Of a DNA stretch of 64,000 bases, positions 1 to 8,898 are shown in pieces. The stretch comes from an uncultured Bacilli bacterium (GTDB lineage Bacteria > Bacillota_I > Bacilli_A > RF39 > UBA660): contig CAKPDP010000004.1 in the NCBI GenBank assembly GCA_934149105.1, forward strand, positions 1 to 64,000, written 5' to 3'. The translations under genes were made by a program, and so were the position numbers. The notes beneath the pieces are model-generated. The model had not been told where the DNA came from. It did no database searches and saw only the letters and a list, made by a program, of their open reading frames with translations. Numbering within the stretch: the stretch's first letter is position 1; each line of letters opens with the position of its first letter.

Positions 1-97
1 ACGATAGTGGAAACGCTAAAATAGGACATTGCCAATTTTTTTTATGTCTGAAAAGACGCCACCCTAAAACTAGATAAATAAGTTATCTAGTTTTTTT
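1..97 (+). ncRNA. 3' end of an unidentified structured RNA with terminator (partial)
   Basis: There is no open frame here. A GTCT-GAAA-AGAC hairpin with a GNRA-type loop (about 45-56) is followed by CCACC, which can pair with GTGG near position 7. A perfect intrinsic terminator comes straight after. This looks like the last part of a structured RNA whose 5' end lies outside the window. I could not assign it to RNase P, SRP, tmRNA or a known riboswitch by eye. An untranslated leader or the 3' UTR of an upstream gene is also possible. Confidence 0.35.
66..97 (+). terminator. Intrinsic terminator
   Basis: A 12-bp perfect stem (AAAACTAGATAA with TTATCTAGTTTT) has a 5-base loop and runs into seven T. 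It ends the transcript entering from the left edge. Confidence 0.85.
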
Positions 98-186
98 AAT
101 TATTTACTAAACAGTATTATTTATCTTCTTACTATTCAAATCATTAAATAAACTCCTAGAAAATTAATTCTAAAATAGTTAATTTT

Positions 187-217
187 TTGTTAAATTATCC
201 TCAGATTATGATATAAT
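187..217 (+). promoter_or_regulatory. Promoter of queA
   Basis: TTGTTA (187-192) and TATAAT (212-217) are 19 bp apart. Transcription would start near 224, only a few bases before the ATG at 228. This supports the second ATG at 243 as the real queA start. Confidence 0.5.
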
Positions 218-242
218 AATTAACGTTATGGAAGTGATATAT

Positions 243-1268
243 ATGAAAACAGATGACTTTGATTATTATTTACCCGAAAATTTAATTGCACAAACCCCTT
301 TAAAAGACCGTTCATCCTCTAAATTAATGGTTTTAGACAAAAATACTGGTGCCATTACTCATGAAGTCTTTCACAATATCGTTGATTATCTTGTTCCTGG
401 CGACGTCCTAGTCCTAAATGATACTAAAGTATTGCCTGCTCGTCTCATTGGTACAAAAGAAGAAACTAATGCTACAATTGAAGTTCTACTACTTAAAAAC
501 ATTGAAAACGATACTTGGGAGTGCCTAACTAAACCCGCTAAAAGAATAAAAGAAGGAACTATTATTTCTTTTGGTGATGGACTTTTAAAAGCCAAATGCC
601 TAAAACAAGCTGATGAAGGAATAAGAGAATTGCAATTTATTTATGATGGTATTTTCTATGAAATACTAGATAAATTAGGAAGTATGCCCCTTCCTCCATA
701 TATCAAAGAAAAATTACAAGATAAGGACCGTTATCAAACCGTCTATGCTAAAAATATTGGTAGTGCTGCCGCTCCAACCGCTGGTCTCCATTTTACCAAA
801 GAACTTTTAAACCAAATTAAAGATAAAGGCGTAACTATCTGTTACTTAACCCTTCACGTTGGCCTAGGAACCTTTAGACCTGTTAATGTTGAAGACGTAA
901 CTACTCATAAAATGCATTCCGAATTTTATAGACTTTCTGAAGAAACTGCTAATATTTTAACTGAAGCTAAGAAAAATCATCATCGTATAATCAGCGTTGG
1001 TACCACAAGCACTAGAACTCTAGAAACAGTTATGCAAAAATATGGTGAATTTAAAGAATGCTCTGGGTGGACCGATATCTTTATTTACCCAGGCTTTAAA
1101 TTTCAAGCTATTGATGCCTTAATAACTAACTTTCACCTTCCTAAATCAACTCTAATAATGCTTGTTAGTGCTTTTGCTTCTAAAGAAATAATCCTTAAAG
1201 CTTACGAAGAAGCTGTCAAAAATAACTATCGCTTTTTCTCCTTTGGAGATGCTATGTTTATAAAATAA
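243..1268 (+). CDS. queA: S-adenosylmethionine:tRNA ribosyltransferase-isomerase QueA
   Basis: Makes epoxyqueuosine in the anticodon of tRNAs by moving the ribosyl part of S-adenosylmethionine onto preQ1. The protein is 341 residues, the usual length for QueA. It starts DFDYYLPENLIAQTP, contains LHVGLGTFRPV and ends with the family signature TNFHLPKSTLIMLVSAF. An in-frame ATG lies at 228. The ATG at 243 is preferred because GGAAGTGAT sits at a good distance and the predicted transcript starts near 224. Monocistronic: dnaG follows after an 80-base gap. No queuosine salvage gene is visible nearby. Confidence 0.95.
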   Translation: MKTDDFDYYLPENLIAQTPLKDRSSSKLMVLDKNTGAITHEVFHNIVDYLVPGDVLVLNDTKVLPARLIGTKEETNATIEVLLLKNIENDTWECLTKPAKRIKEGTIISFGDGLLKAKCLKQADEGIRELQFIYDGIFYEILDKLGSMPLPPYIKEKLQDKDRYQTVYAKNIGSAAAPTAGLHFTKELLNQIKDKGVTICYLTLHVGLGTFRPVNVEDVTTHKMHSEFYRLSEETANILTEAKKNHHRIISVGTTSTRTLETVMQKYGEFKECSGWTDIFIYPGFKFQAIDALITNFHLPKSTLIMLVSAFASKEIILKAYEEAVKNNYRFFSFGDAMFIK

Positions 1269-1348
1269 TTACTTTTTTGAAAAAAATTGTCTAAAAAAAA
1301 GGTTTTTATCCATTTATGTGGAATATTACTAGTAGAGGGTGTTAATTT

Positions 1349-3097
1349 ATGGAACAAATAAGTAATGATACAATTAATGAAATAAGAAATAAAACTGATA
1401 TCGTATCAGTAATATCTAAATATCTTCCTCTAACTAAAAAAGGAAAAAATTATTTTGGAGTTTGTCCTTTTCATGACGATCACGCTCCCAGTATGTCCGT
1501 ATCTCCTGAAAAACAGATTTATACCTGTTTCTCTTGTGGAGCCACCGGCAATGTCTTTACTTTTGTCGCTGACTATGAACATATCTCCTTCATTGAAGCT
1601 GTTAAATTACTAGGTAGTAAAGTTGGCCTTTCCCTAAATATCAATACTAGATATGAAGTTAAAAATCCTAATTATGAAATCTGTGAATTAGCCAGCAAAT
1701 TCTTTCAAAATAATCTTTATACTTCCTTAGGAAAAAATGCCATGCACTATCTAGAAGAAGAAAGAAAATTTGATCGTGAAACCATCAAAAAATTTGAGAT
1801 CGGTCTTTCTGTTCCTAAATTATCTGTAACCGACTTTTTACTAAGCAAAAACATCTCCCTAGATAAACTAATAAGTCTTGGAATAACCAATAACTATTCC
1901 CAAGACGTTTTCCTAAACAGAATTATTTTTCCCTTACAAGATCTTCAAGGGAATGTTGTTGGCTTTTCTGGACGTATTTACAATACCAAAGATAACAGTA
2001 AATATGTAAACACCAAAGAAACAGAAATTTTCAAAAAAAATGCTCTTCTTTATAATTATCACCGAGCTCGTGATTATCTCAAAAAAAATGATAGTATCAT
2101 CATTATGGAAGGTTTCTTTGATGTCATTAGAGCCTCTACCATTGGTGTTAATAACTGTATTGCCACCATGGGGACAGCTTTCACCACTAACCACGCTAAT
2201 CTCTTAAAAAAAATAACTAACAATATCATCTTATGTTTTGATGGTGATCAAGCGGGAGAAGAAGCTACTACCAAGGCCATCAAAGTCTTAGAACAAATAA
2301 ACGTAACCCCAAAAATAATTCGTCTTGAAGAAAAAGATCCTGATGAATACATTCTAAAACGTGGCAAAGATGCTTTTCTAAATAAAATTACTAAAGCTAT
2401 CAGTGTTGTTGAATTCAAAATGCAACTTCTAAAACAAAATCATAATTTAAATGATATCACCGAAGTTACAGCTTACTTAGAAGATTCCTTAAAGGAACTT
2501 GCCAAAACTAAAGATGAAATTCTAGTTGAACTAACACTTCAAAAAATGTCTAAAGAATACAACATCACTTATGATACCTTAAAAACTAACTTAACCAAAT
2601 ATCAAAAACAATTATCCTTAAATACTAATTCTAATTCCAACTTTAACCTAAAATTACCAAGTCAATCACTAAAAAAAGATAAATTTGATAAATATGCCGT
2701 AGCTTCCCGTAATTTACTCTTTTCTATGTTACAAAATAGTGATATAATAACCTTTGTTTCGCAACACTTAGCGTCTATTCCAGATGAAAAAGAGCGCATG
2801 TTATATAATGAAATAATATACTATTATGAAAAATACGGTACCTTATCCATTGCTGACTTTATAACCTACATTTCTTTAAATAACAATCTAATAGATCTTG
2901 TTAAAGAAATTCTAGCCACTGACCCTAAAACTTCCGTCAGTAAAAATGAAATCGAAGATTACATTCAAGTCATCAATAGTTACAATAAAGAAACTAAAAT
3001 AAATAATTTACAATTACAATTAAAACAAGAAGTCGATCCATTAAAACAAACTAAAATCTTAAAAGAAATTATGGAAATAAGAGGAGTGAGACCATGA
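1349..3097 (+). CDS. dnaG: DNA primase DnaG
   Basis: Synthesises RNA primers for DNA replication. The N-terminal CHC2 zinc finger is intact (C39, H42, C60, C63). The primase core follows, and the Toprim domain has its glutamate in IIMEGFFDVI (about residue 254) and acidic DGDQAG (about 298). The C-terminal 150 residues would be the helicase-binding domain. At 582 residues it is normal for Firmicutes. AGAGGGTG lies just upstream of the ATG. The TGA stop overlaps the rpoD start as ATGA, so the two are translationally coupled, as in the classic macromolecular-synthesis operon. Confidence 0.97.
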   Translation: MEQISNDTINEIRNKTDIVSVISKYLPLTKKGKNYFGVCPFHDDHAPSMSVSPEKQIYTCFSCGATGNVFTFVADYEHISFIEAVKLLGSKVGLSLNINTRYEVKNPNYEICELASKFFQNNLYTSLGKNAMHYLEEERKFDRETIKKFEIGLSVPKLSVTDFLLSKNISLDKLISLGITNNYSQDVFLNRIIFPLQDLQGNVVGFSGRIYNTKDNSKYVNTKETEIFKKNALLYNYHRARDYLKKNDSIIIMEGFFDVIRASTIGVNNCIATMGTAFTTNHANLLKKITNNIILCFDGDQAGEEATTKAIKVLEQINVTPKIIRLEEKDPDEYILKRGKDAFLNKITKAISVVEFKMQLLKQNHNLNDITEVTAYLEDSLKELAKTKDEILVELTLQKMSKEYNITYDTLKTNLTKYQKQLSLNTNSNSNFNLKLPSQSLKKDKFDKYAVASRNLLFSMLQNSDIITFVSQHLASIPDEKERMLYNEIIYYYEKYGTLSIADFITYISLNNNLIDLVKEILATDPKTSVSKNEIEDYIQVINSYNKETKINNLQLQLKQEVDPLKQTKILKEIMEIRGVRP

Positions 3098-4194
3098 TAG
3101 AAGAAATAAAAGAATTTGAAAAAAGAAAAGAAGATTTAATTAAAAAAGGTAAAGAAAAAGGATTTATCACTTATGAAGAACTAGCTAATGAATTAAAAGG
3201 TCTAGATCTTGATAGTGATTCCCTAGATGAATTATATAATTCCTTAGTTGAAAATGAAATAGAAATTGTCTCTGATGAATCTCAAGTCGGAGCCGAAGAA
3301 GAAGCCGCTGGTGGGGAAAGTATCGAAGAACTTCTTCAAGATAATACCATTGCTAAAGAATTAACCATCAATGATCCTGTTCGTATGTATCTAAAAGAAA
3401 TAGGTAAGATAAGTCTATTATCTCTAGAAGAAGAAACTGCTCTTTCTGCTAAAATCGCTGAAGGTGATGAAGAAGCCAAAAATCGTTTAGCAGAGTCTAA
3501 TCTTCGTTTAGTTGTTTCTATCGCTAAAAGATATGTTGGTCGTGGTATGCTCTTCTTAGATCTAATTCAAGAAGGAAATATCGGTCTTATGAAAGCTGTT
3601 GAAAAATTTGATGCCAATAAAGGTTATAAATTTTCTACCTATGCTACTTGGTGGATCCGTCAAGCCATCACCAGAGCCATAGCCGATCAAGCTAGAACTA
3701 TTAGAGTCCCTGTTCACATGGTTGAAACTATTAACAAATTGTCCCGCTATCAAAGACAACTTACTCTTGAATTAAATCGTGAACCAACCGACGAAGAGTT
3801 AGCTAAAAAAATGAATATGAGTGTCGATAAAGTAAGAGAAGTAATCAAGATTTCCCAAGATCCTGTTTCCTTAGAAACCCCAATAGGTGAAGAAGATGAT
3901 TCTCACCTAGGTGATTTCGTCAAAGATGAACGTAGTATGTCTCCTGAAGAATATACTATTCATGAACTATTAAAAGATGAAATCTCTGATGTCCTTTTAA
4001 CTTTAACCGAAAGAGAAGAACAAGTCTTAAGATTAAGATTTGGTCTTGATGACGGTTCTTGTAAAACTCTAGAAGAAGTAGGGCAAATGTTCGGAGTAAC
4101 TCGTGAAAGAATAAGACAAATTGAAGCTAAAGCCTTAAGAAAATTAAGACATCCTTCTCGTTCTAGAAAATTAAAGGATTTCTTGAATGATTAA
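3094..4194 (+). CDS. rpoD: Primary RNA polymerase sigma factor RpoD (SigA)
   Basis: The housekeeping sigma factor. It has an acidic N-terminal part, region 1.2 (DPVRMYLKEIG, about 93), region 2 with the melting and -10 reading segment YKFSTYATWWIRQAI (about 178-192, tryptophans intact), region 3 and region 4.2 (VTRERIRQIEAKALRKLR, about 335-352). At 366 residues it matches the short RpoD of Bacilli. It overlaps dnaG by 4 bases and trmK by 8. Promoters in this window carry matching TTGACA/TATAAT boxes, often with an extended TGn. A second, very different sigma factor lies at 27.4 kb. Confidence 0.97.
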   Translation: MIEEIKEFEKRKEDLIKKGKEKGFITYEELANELKGLDLDSDSLDELYNSLVENEIEIVSDESQVGAEEEAAGGESIEELLQDNTIAKELTINDPVRMYLKEIGKISLLSLEEETALSAKIAEGDEEAKNRLAESNLRLVVSIAKRYVGRGMLFLDLIQEGNIGLMKAVEKFDANKGYKFSTYATWWIRQAITRAIADQARTIRVPVHMVETINKLSRYQRQLTLELNREPTDEELAKKMNMSVDKVREVIKISQDPVSLETPIGEEDDSHLGDFVKDERSMSPEEYTIHELLKDEISDVLLTLTEREEQVLRLRFGLDDGSCKTLEEVGQMFGVTRERIRQIEAKALRKLRHPSRSRKLKDFLND

Positions 4195-4846
4195 ACTATC
4201 TCCTCGCCTAGAAGCCATTGCCAACCTAGTCCCTAAGAAAGCTCAGATAATTGATATTGGTTGTGATCATGGCCTTTTAGATGTCTATCTTTGCAAGCAT
4301 AATCCAGAAAATCATATCATTGCTAGTGATCTTCGGAAGACAGCCTTATCACAAGCTACCGCTAATTTCCAAAAATATTCTGTCACTGACAAAATAGAAG
4401 CTAGACTAGGAAGTGGGCTTGAGGTAGTAACTCCTTCAGAGATAGACACCATTATTATGTCGGGTTTAGGTACCCATACTATTGTAGGAATTCTCTCAAC
4501 TAATCCCGAAAAATTAAAAAATGTCCAGACTATTATTATTCAAAGTAATAATTATTTACCATTTTTAAGAAAAAAAATAACCCACCTAGGGTATTATATT
4601 GAGAGAGAAACCCTTGTTGAAGATAGTAAAATAATCTATACCATTATTAAATTTTCTAAAGGAAAAAGACATTATACCTCTAAAGAACTCTTCTTTGGTC
4701 CTTGTCTTTTAAAAGAAAATAGTCCTCTTTTTCAAAAGAAAAAAGCTCTTGATCAAGAAGTCCTAACCACTATCTATAATTCTATTCCTTCTAATCACTT
4801 TAAAGAAAAATTAAGAATATCTTTTCAGTTACGTTTTTTTAAATAA
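4187..4846 (+). CDS. trmK: tRNA (adenine(22)-N1)-methyltransferase TrmK
   Basis: Methylates A22 of tRNA using S-adenosylmethionine. The SAM-binding motif IDIGCDHGLLDVYL lies at about residues 22-35, followed by IASDLRKTAL and IIMSGLGTHTI, typical of the TrmK/YqfN family. At 219 residues it is near family size (about 230). It starts inside the last codons of rpoD (8-base overlap), the same order as sigA-yqfN in Bacillus. Its end overlaps the convergent yqfQ by 8 bases, and no terminator is visible between them. Confidence 0.92.
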   Translation: MIKLSPRLEAIANLVPKKAQIIDIGCDHGLLDVYLCKHNPENHIIASDLRKTALSQATANFQKYSVTDKIEARLGSGLEVVTPSEIDTIIMSGLGTHTIVGILSTNPEKLKNVQTIIIQSNNYLPFLRKKITHLGYYIERETLVEDSKIIYTIIKFSKGKRHYTSKELFFGPCLLKENSPLFQKKKALDQEVLTTIYNSIPSNHFKEKLRISFQLRFFK

Positions 4847-5372
4847 AAAAGTTCGGATTATTATCTACCATATTATTATAGTTATTATCTAAATTACTAT
4901 TATCCGGTTCTATATAACTATTTGTCTTTTGATAATTGCTATTTTCATATCTTTTTCTCTCATTATTTTTCTTATTATAATTATAACTATTCCTAAAATT
5001 ATTAGTATTCTTACTAATATTTTTTTTATTGTCGCCATCTGTAACATCTTTAAAAGCTGACGCAACCTTTAACATTGAACGCATATTTCCAAACATTGGT
5101 CCCGCTTGCTTAAAAATAGGTATAGCTTGATTAACAACTCCTAAGGCACGGGATGTATTGTTAAACAAATTACCCCAATTAATACTCCTAAATAATCCTG
5201 CTCCTCGTCCCAAGTTTCGAAATAGTCCTAATCCTCTCGAAGCTCCTGCTCCTAAACCAGTTCCTAAACTAGAATCTAATCCTCTCGAAGCCCCAACTCC
5301 TAAACCAGGAGTCATATACCCCCTAGGAAACATACCATATCCCGGGAAAAAATAACCATTTGGATTAAACAT
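4839..5372 (-). CDS. YqfQ/VrrA-like glycine-rich protein
   Basis: The 177-residue protein begins MFNPNGYFFPGYGMFPRGYM. A Gly/Ala/Arg-rich stretch with a roughly 16-residue imperfect repeat (GLGVGASRGL / GLGAGASRGL) follows, then FGNMRSMLKVASAFKD and an Asn/Lys/Tyr-rich tail. This is the layout of the YqfQ/VrrA family, whose gene also lies downstream of trmK in Bacillus. In spore formers it is linked to the spore coat, but here the role is unknown. GAGGAGG precedes the ATG. An overlapping plus-strand frame inside it is a by-product of the repeats. Confidence 0.7.
   Translation of the reverse strand: MFNPNGYFFPGYGMFPRGYMTPGLGVGASRGLDSSLGTGLGAGASRGLGLFRNLGRGAGLFRSINWGNLFNNTSRALGVVNQAIPIFKQAGPMFGNMRSMLKVASAFKDVTDGDNKKNISKNTNNFRNSYNYNKKNNERKRYENSNYQKTNSYIEPDNSNLDNNYNNMVDNNPNFFI
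5229..5308 (-). repeat. 48-bp imperfect direct repeat inside yqfQ
   Basis: The 14-base string TAATCCTCTCGAAG (plus strand) occurs at 5229 and 5277. The following bases also match closely (CTCCTAAACCAG in both copies). The period is 48 bp, giving a 16-residue Gly-rich protein repeat. Confidence 0.75.
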
Positions 5373-5473
5373 CTTTAGTTCCTCCTCTAAAATAATATAT
5401 GAAAAAATCTAAAAAAAGTTAAAAAATACCTAAAAGTATGATACAATAATATACAAGAGAATAGGAGGGGAAC

Positions 5474-6814
5474 ATGAAAAATAATAATCAAAATCCAAAC
5501 ATCATTGATCAGTTAAGAACCCAAGAACCAGAAGGAACTAACAATAATCAAGTCCCTAGAACCAACAAATTTGCTTCTAATTCTAATCCTAATAAAGAAA
5601 AGAAGAAAAGATTCCAATATACAGTTCGTGATCGAAGTGGTAAACAAGCAAATGGTAGTTTTGATGCCTTAAGTGCCAGAGATGTTAATTCTTTTTTGAT
5701 TAGTCAAGGTTACCAAGTCTTAAGTATCAAAGAAGATAAATTTTCTACTAGTTTAGCTCTTCCCTTTCTTAGCAATAGAAAAATGCGTAATAAAGATCTT
5801 ATCTTCTTTTTAACTCAATTATCGACTTATATAAAATCAGGAATTCCGCTTGTAGATTCCGTTGCCATTTTAAGCCGTCAAACTAAAAATAAAAAAATAA
5901 AATTACTTTATCAAAAAATAGTTTTTGAATTAAATGCTGGAGTTTCCTTTAGTGAAGCTCTAATTAAACAAGGAAATGCTTTTCCCAAATTATTAATTAA
6001 CATGGTTAAAACCTCTGAATTAACAGGAAGTCTTACTGATGTTCTAGATGATATGGCTGCTTACTACAAAACCAGTGAAACTAATCGTAAAGAAATAATT
6101 GGGGCCATTACTTATCCTTGCGTTATCTTTATTTTTGCTATTGCTATTTTAACCTTTATTATTCTTTGGGTTGTCCCTCAATTTACTAGCATGTACTCAG
6201 AACTGGGTAGTGAGTTACCATGGATAACTAGAGCCCTTATAAGTTTCAGTGGTTTCTTGTCTCAATATATTTTTGTTATCATTGCAAGTATTGCCATAAT
6301 TATCTTTATTCTCGTTATGATGTATAAAAATATTACAGCCTTTCGTTATACTATTCAGTACCTAGCTATGCATATACCTATCGTTAAAAATATTATTATT
6401 TATAAAGAATTAATTATGTTTACTAAAACCTTTGCCTCTCTAATTAATCATGATGTCTTTATAACAGATAGTATGGAAATATTAGGTAAAATAACTAATA
6501 ATGAAATCTATAAAGGCTTAATTAGAAGTGCTGTAACTAACCTAAGTACTGGTAATGGTGTTTCTATAGCTTTCCAAAATCAATGGGCTTTCCCCGAAAC
6601 TGCTTATGAAATGCTCGTTACTGGTGAAAGAACTGGCCGCTTAGGCCCTATGATGCAAAATGTTACTAATTACTATGAAGAAGAACAATCTTCTATGATT
6701 AAACAAATGAAAAGCTTAATCGAACCCATTATGATCGTCTTTATTGCTGTCATGGTAGGCGTTATCTTATTAGCGGTTATCGTTCCAATGTTTGATATGT
6801 ATACTCAAATTTAA
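5474..6814 (+). CDS. Type II secretion/type IV pilus inner-membrane platform protein (PilC/GspF family)
   Basis: Polytopic membrane protein that anchors the assembly of type IV pili or competence pseudopili. It has a basic Asn-rich N-terminus and a short FQYTVRDRSGKQANGSFDA domain as in PilC. Two T2SSF helical domains follow (about 105-230 and 310-435), each ending in hydrophobic helices (IFIFAIAILTFIILWVVP and IMIVFIAVMVGVILLAVIVPMF). At 446 residues it is longer than ComGB. A strong GGAGGGG precedes the ATG. The prepilin peptidase gene follows. No PilB-type ATPase gene is adjacent, which is unusual. Confidence 0.9.
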   Translation: MKNNNQNPNIIDQLRTQEPEGTNNNQVPRTNKFASNSNPNKEKKKRFQYTVRDRSGKQANGSFDALSARDVNSFLISQGYQVLSIKEDKFSTSLALPFLSNRKMRNKDLIFFLTQLSTYIKSGIPLVDSVAILSRQTKNKKIKLLYQKIVFELNAGVSFSEALIKQGNAFPKLLINMVKTSELTGSLTDVLDDMAAYYKTSETNRKEIIGAITYPCVIFIFAIAILTFIILWVVPQFTSMYSELGSELPWITRALISFSGFLSQYIFVIIASIAIIIFILVMMYKNITAFRYTIQYLAMHIPIVKNIIIYKELIMFTKTFASLINHDVFITDSMEILGKITNNEIYKGLIRSAVTNLSTGNGVSIAFQNQWAFPETAYEMLVTGERTGRLGPMMQNVTNYYEEEQSSMIKQMKSLIEPIMIVFIAVMVGVILLAVIVPMFDMYTQI

Positions 6815-6844
6815 TCTAGCTCTAATCCTCAAGTTCTAGATTAA
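6811..6844 (+). terminator. Hairpin after pilC
   Basis: The 9-bp perfect stem TTAATCTAG/CTAGATTAA overlaps the stop codon and has a 16-base loop. No T-run follows, so it may stabilise the mRNA end or be a weak pause site and not a true terminator. Confidence 0.35.
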
Positions 6845-6891
6845 TCTAATTATTTACAATAAGTTTATACACTATATACAAGGAGGTTTCT

Positions 6892-7665
6892 ATGGACTTA
6901 GACTTATACTTTCGCATAATATTCTTTATTTTTGGAGCCGTCATGGGTTCTTTCTTCCACGTTGTAGCAACCCGTCTTGCTAAAAAAGAATCCCTTTTGT
7001 CACCTCCTTCTCATTGCCCTAATTGTAATCATCGCTTAAAATGGTACGAATTAATTCCCATTGTTTCCTATGTTATCCAATTAGGTAAATGTCGTAACTG
7101 TCATAAAGAAATTCCTCTCAGTTATCTAATCATTGAAGTAGTAACAGCGTCCCTTTATTCTGTCTGTTACCATAAATTTGGCTTCTCTGTCGACCTAATA
7201 GTAGCCCTAATCTTTGTCTCTAGTATTATGACCGTTATCATTAGTGATATCGAGTATATGATCATCTTAGATGAAGTAATTATGATCTCAGGAGCTCTCA
7301 TCATGGTTATCTATCTCATTGGCTATGGATTTTCCAGTACTACTGCTTACCATATCTATAGTGCCGTAGGCTCTTTCCTAACCATGTATGCCATAAAACT
7401 AATCGGTGACTTTCTTTTCAAAAAAGAATCCCTAGGAGGTGGAGACATAAAATTAATGTTCCTATTTGGTCTTGTCTTAGGCTATTCTACTTCTATTATG
7501 ACTATCTTCTTAGCCACCTTCATCGCTTTCCCCATCGCCATCGTCATGCTCTTTACCAATAAAGAACACATGATTCCCTTTGGCCCCTTCCTTAGTATTG
7601 CTGCTTTAATCTTAATGACCTCAGGAGTAACATTCACCGATGTAATTAACTTTTTAATCAGATAA
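6892..7665 (+). CDS. Prepilin peptidase (PilD/ComC family)
   Basis: Integral membrane aspartic protease that cuts the short leader of prepilins and methylates the new N-terminus. Visible are the N-terminal GSFFHVVATRLAKKES, a cytoplasmic zinc module with CPNC and CRNC cysteine pairs, and the two aspartates in VIISDIEYMIILDE and GGGDIKLMFLFG. At 257 residues it has normal length and about eight membrane segments. It follows the pilC-like gene by 77 bases with a consensus AAGGAGG. Likely substrates in the window are the prepilins at 17.1 and 60.1 kb. Confidence 0.93.
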   Translation: MDLDLYFRIIFFIFGAVMGSFFHVVATRLAKKESLLSPPSHCPNCNHRLKWYELIPIVSYVIQLGKCRNCHKEIPLSYLIIEVVTASLYSVCYHKFGFSVDLIVALIFVSSIMTVIISDIEYMIILDEVIMISGALIMVIYLIGYGFSSTTAYHIYSAVGSFLTMYAIKLIGDFLFKKESLGGGDIKLMFLFGLVLGYSTSIMTIFLATFIAFPIAIVMLFTNKEHMIPFGPFLSIAALILMTSGVTFTDVINFLIR

Positions 7666-7735
7666 TTACATCTTTTTTCTTGCCCCTAAGTTAATTATAA
7701 GTTATAATAAATAAGAAAGAAAAAGTGGTGATTTT

Positions 7736-8452
7736 ATGGAGAGAATCCAAAAAACAATTGCTAATCTAGGCTACTGCTCTAGAAGAAAAGCTGAAGAATT
7801 AATTAAAACTGGTCAAGTTAAAATAAATGGCCAAGTCATAACTGAACTAGGAACTAAAACTAAACATGGTGATACTATCGAAGTTGAAGGAACAATTCTT
7901 GATAATAATAAATCTTATGAATACTATCTTCTTTATAAACCTCGTGGTACCGTTACAACTACTAAAGACGATAAAGATAGAAAGACTGTTATCGATCTAA
8001 TCCCTACCACTACTCGTATTTATCCTGTTGGTAGATTAGACTATGATACTACGGGTATTCTTCTTTTAACCAACGATGGAGAGCTTGCTAATAAATTAAT
8101 GCATCCCTCTAAAGAAATAGATAAAACTTATATTGCTAAAATAGAAGGAGTAGTTACTGGTTATGCTATAAAAAAACTTCGTCAAGGAGTTCTAATTGAT
8201 AACTATAAAACTGCCCCTGCTAGAGTAAAATTAAAAAAATCTGATAAAAAGAAAAATACTTCTCTTCTTGAAATAACTATTCATGAAGGAAAAAATCATC
8301 AAGTCAAAAAAATGATCGAAGCTGTTGGCTACAAAGTTGAAAAATTAAAAAGAGAACGTTATGCCAACCTCGACTTAACTGGCCTAAAACCAGGTGAATA
8401 TCGTAAACTATCTTATAAAGAAGTAACAACCCTTTATAGTCTCGTAAAATAA
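7736..8452 (+). CDS. rluB: Pseudouridine synthase RluB/RsuA family
   Basis: Modifies uridine in ribosomal RNA. An N-terminal S4 RNA-binding domain (RIQKTIANLGYCSRRKAEEL) is followed by the catalytic domain with GRLDYDTTGILLLTNDG, where the aspartate of GRLD is the nucleophile. GKNHQVKKMIEAVGY is the family C-motif. At 238 residues it matches Bacillus RluB. It is probably transcribed alone; spoVS follows 51 bases downstream with its own ribosome site. Confidence 0.92.
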   Translation: MERIQKTIANLGYCSRRKAEELIKTGQVKINGQVITELGTKTKHGDTIEVEGTILDNNKSYEYYLLYKPRGTVTTTKDDKDRKTVIDLIPTTTRIYPVGRLDYDTTGILLLTNDGELANKLMHPSKEIDKTYIAKIEGVVTGYAIKKLRQGVLIDNYKTAPARVKLKKSDKKKNTSLLEITIHEGKNHQVKKMIEAVGYKVEKLKRERYANLDLTGLKPGEYRKLSYKEVTTLYSLVK

Positions 8453-8503
8453 TGGAATAATCACAAGCTCTCCACATATATTTATTCTGAAAGGAATGAT
8501 ATA

Positions 8504-8764
8504 ATGGAAACATTAAAAGTTAGTGCAAAATCTAATCCAAATTCAGTAGCGGGAGCCCTTGCTAACGTTTTTCGAGATAAAGGAACAGTCGAAATCCAAG
8601 CCATTGGAGCCGGGGCTCTAAATCAAGCTATTAAAGCTATAGCCATTGCCCGAGGTTTTGTAGCACCATCTGGAAAAAATCTTATCTGTATTCCAGCTTT
8701 TACTGATATAACTATTGATGGCGATGAAAGAACTGCTATCAAATTAATAGTAGAAGCTAAATAA
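8504..8764 (+). CDS. spoVS: Stage V sporulation protein S family (SpoVS)
   Basis: The 86-residue protein matches SpoVS end to end: METLKVSAKSNPNSVAGAL, GTVEIQAIGAGALNQAIKAI and a C-terminal FTDITIDGDERTAIKL. SpoVS is a small Alba-like protein that influences sporulation in Bacillus, but it is also present in non-sporulating bacteria, so it is not proof of spore formation. GAAAGGAATGAT precedes the ATG. A clear terminator follows, so it is a single-gene unit or the end of an rluB-spoVS pair. Confidence 0.95.
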   Translation: METLKVSAKSNPNSVAGALANVFRDKGTVEIQAIGAGALNQAIKAIAIARGFVAPSGKNLICIPAFTDITIDGDERTAIKLIVEAK

Positions 8765-8784
8765 ATAAAATAACTATATTATTT

Positions 8785-8808
8785 TCTCCCTTAATTAGGG
8801 AGATTTTT
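8785..8808 (+). terminator. Intrinsic terminator after spoVS
   Basis: The stem TCTCCCT/AGGGAGA has a 5-base loop and is followed by TTTTT. Confidence 0.85.
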
Positions 8809-8898
8809 AATTTTACTTTTCTTAAATCAAATTAACTATAGATTAATATAAGAATTTATTTGCTAATTTTTGGTATACTAAGTACAAAGAGGTGTCGT

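Noticed and set aside
5158..5355. Plus-strand 65-codon frame inside yqfQ
   Set aside because: It is the reverse image of the Gly-rich repeats, has no ribosome site, and yqfQ on the minus strand has a perfect one.
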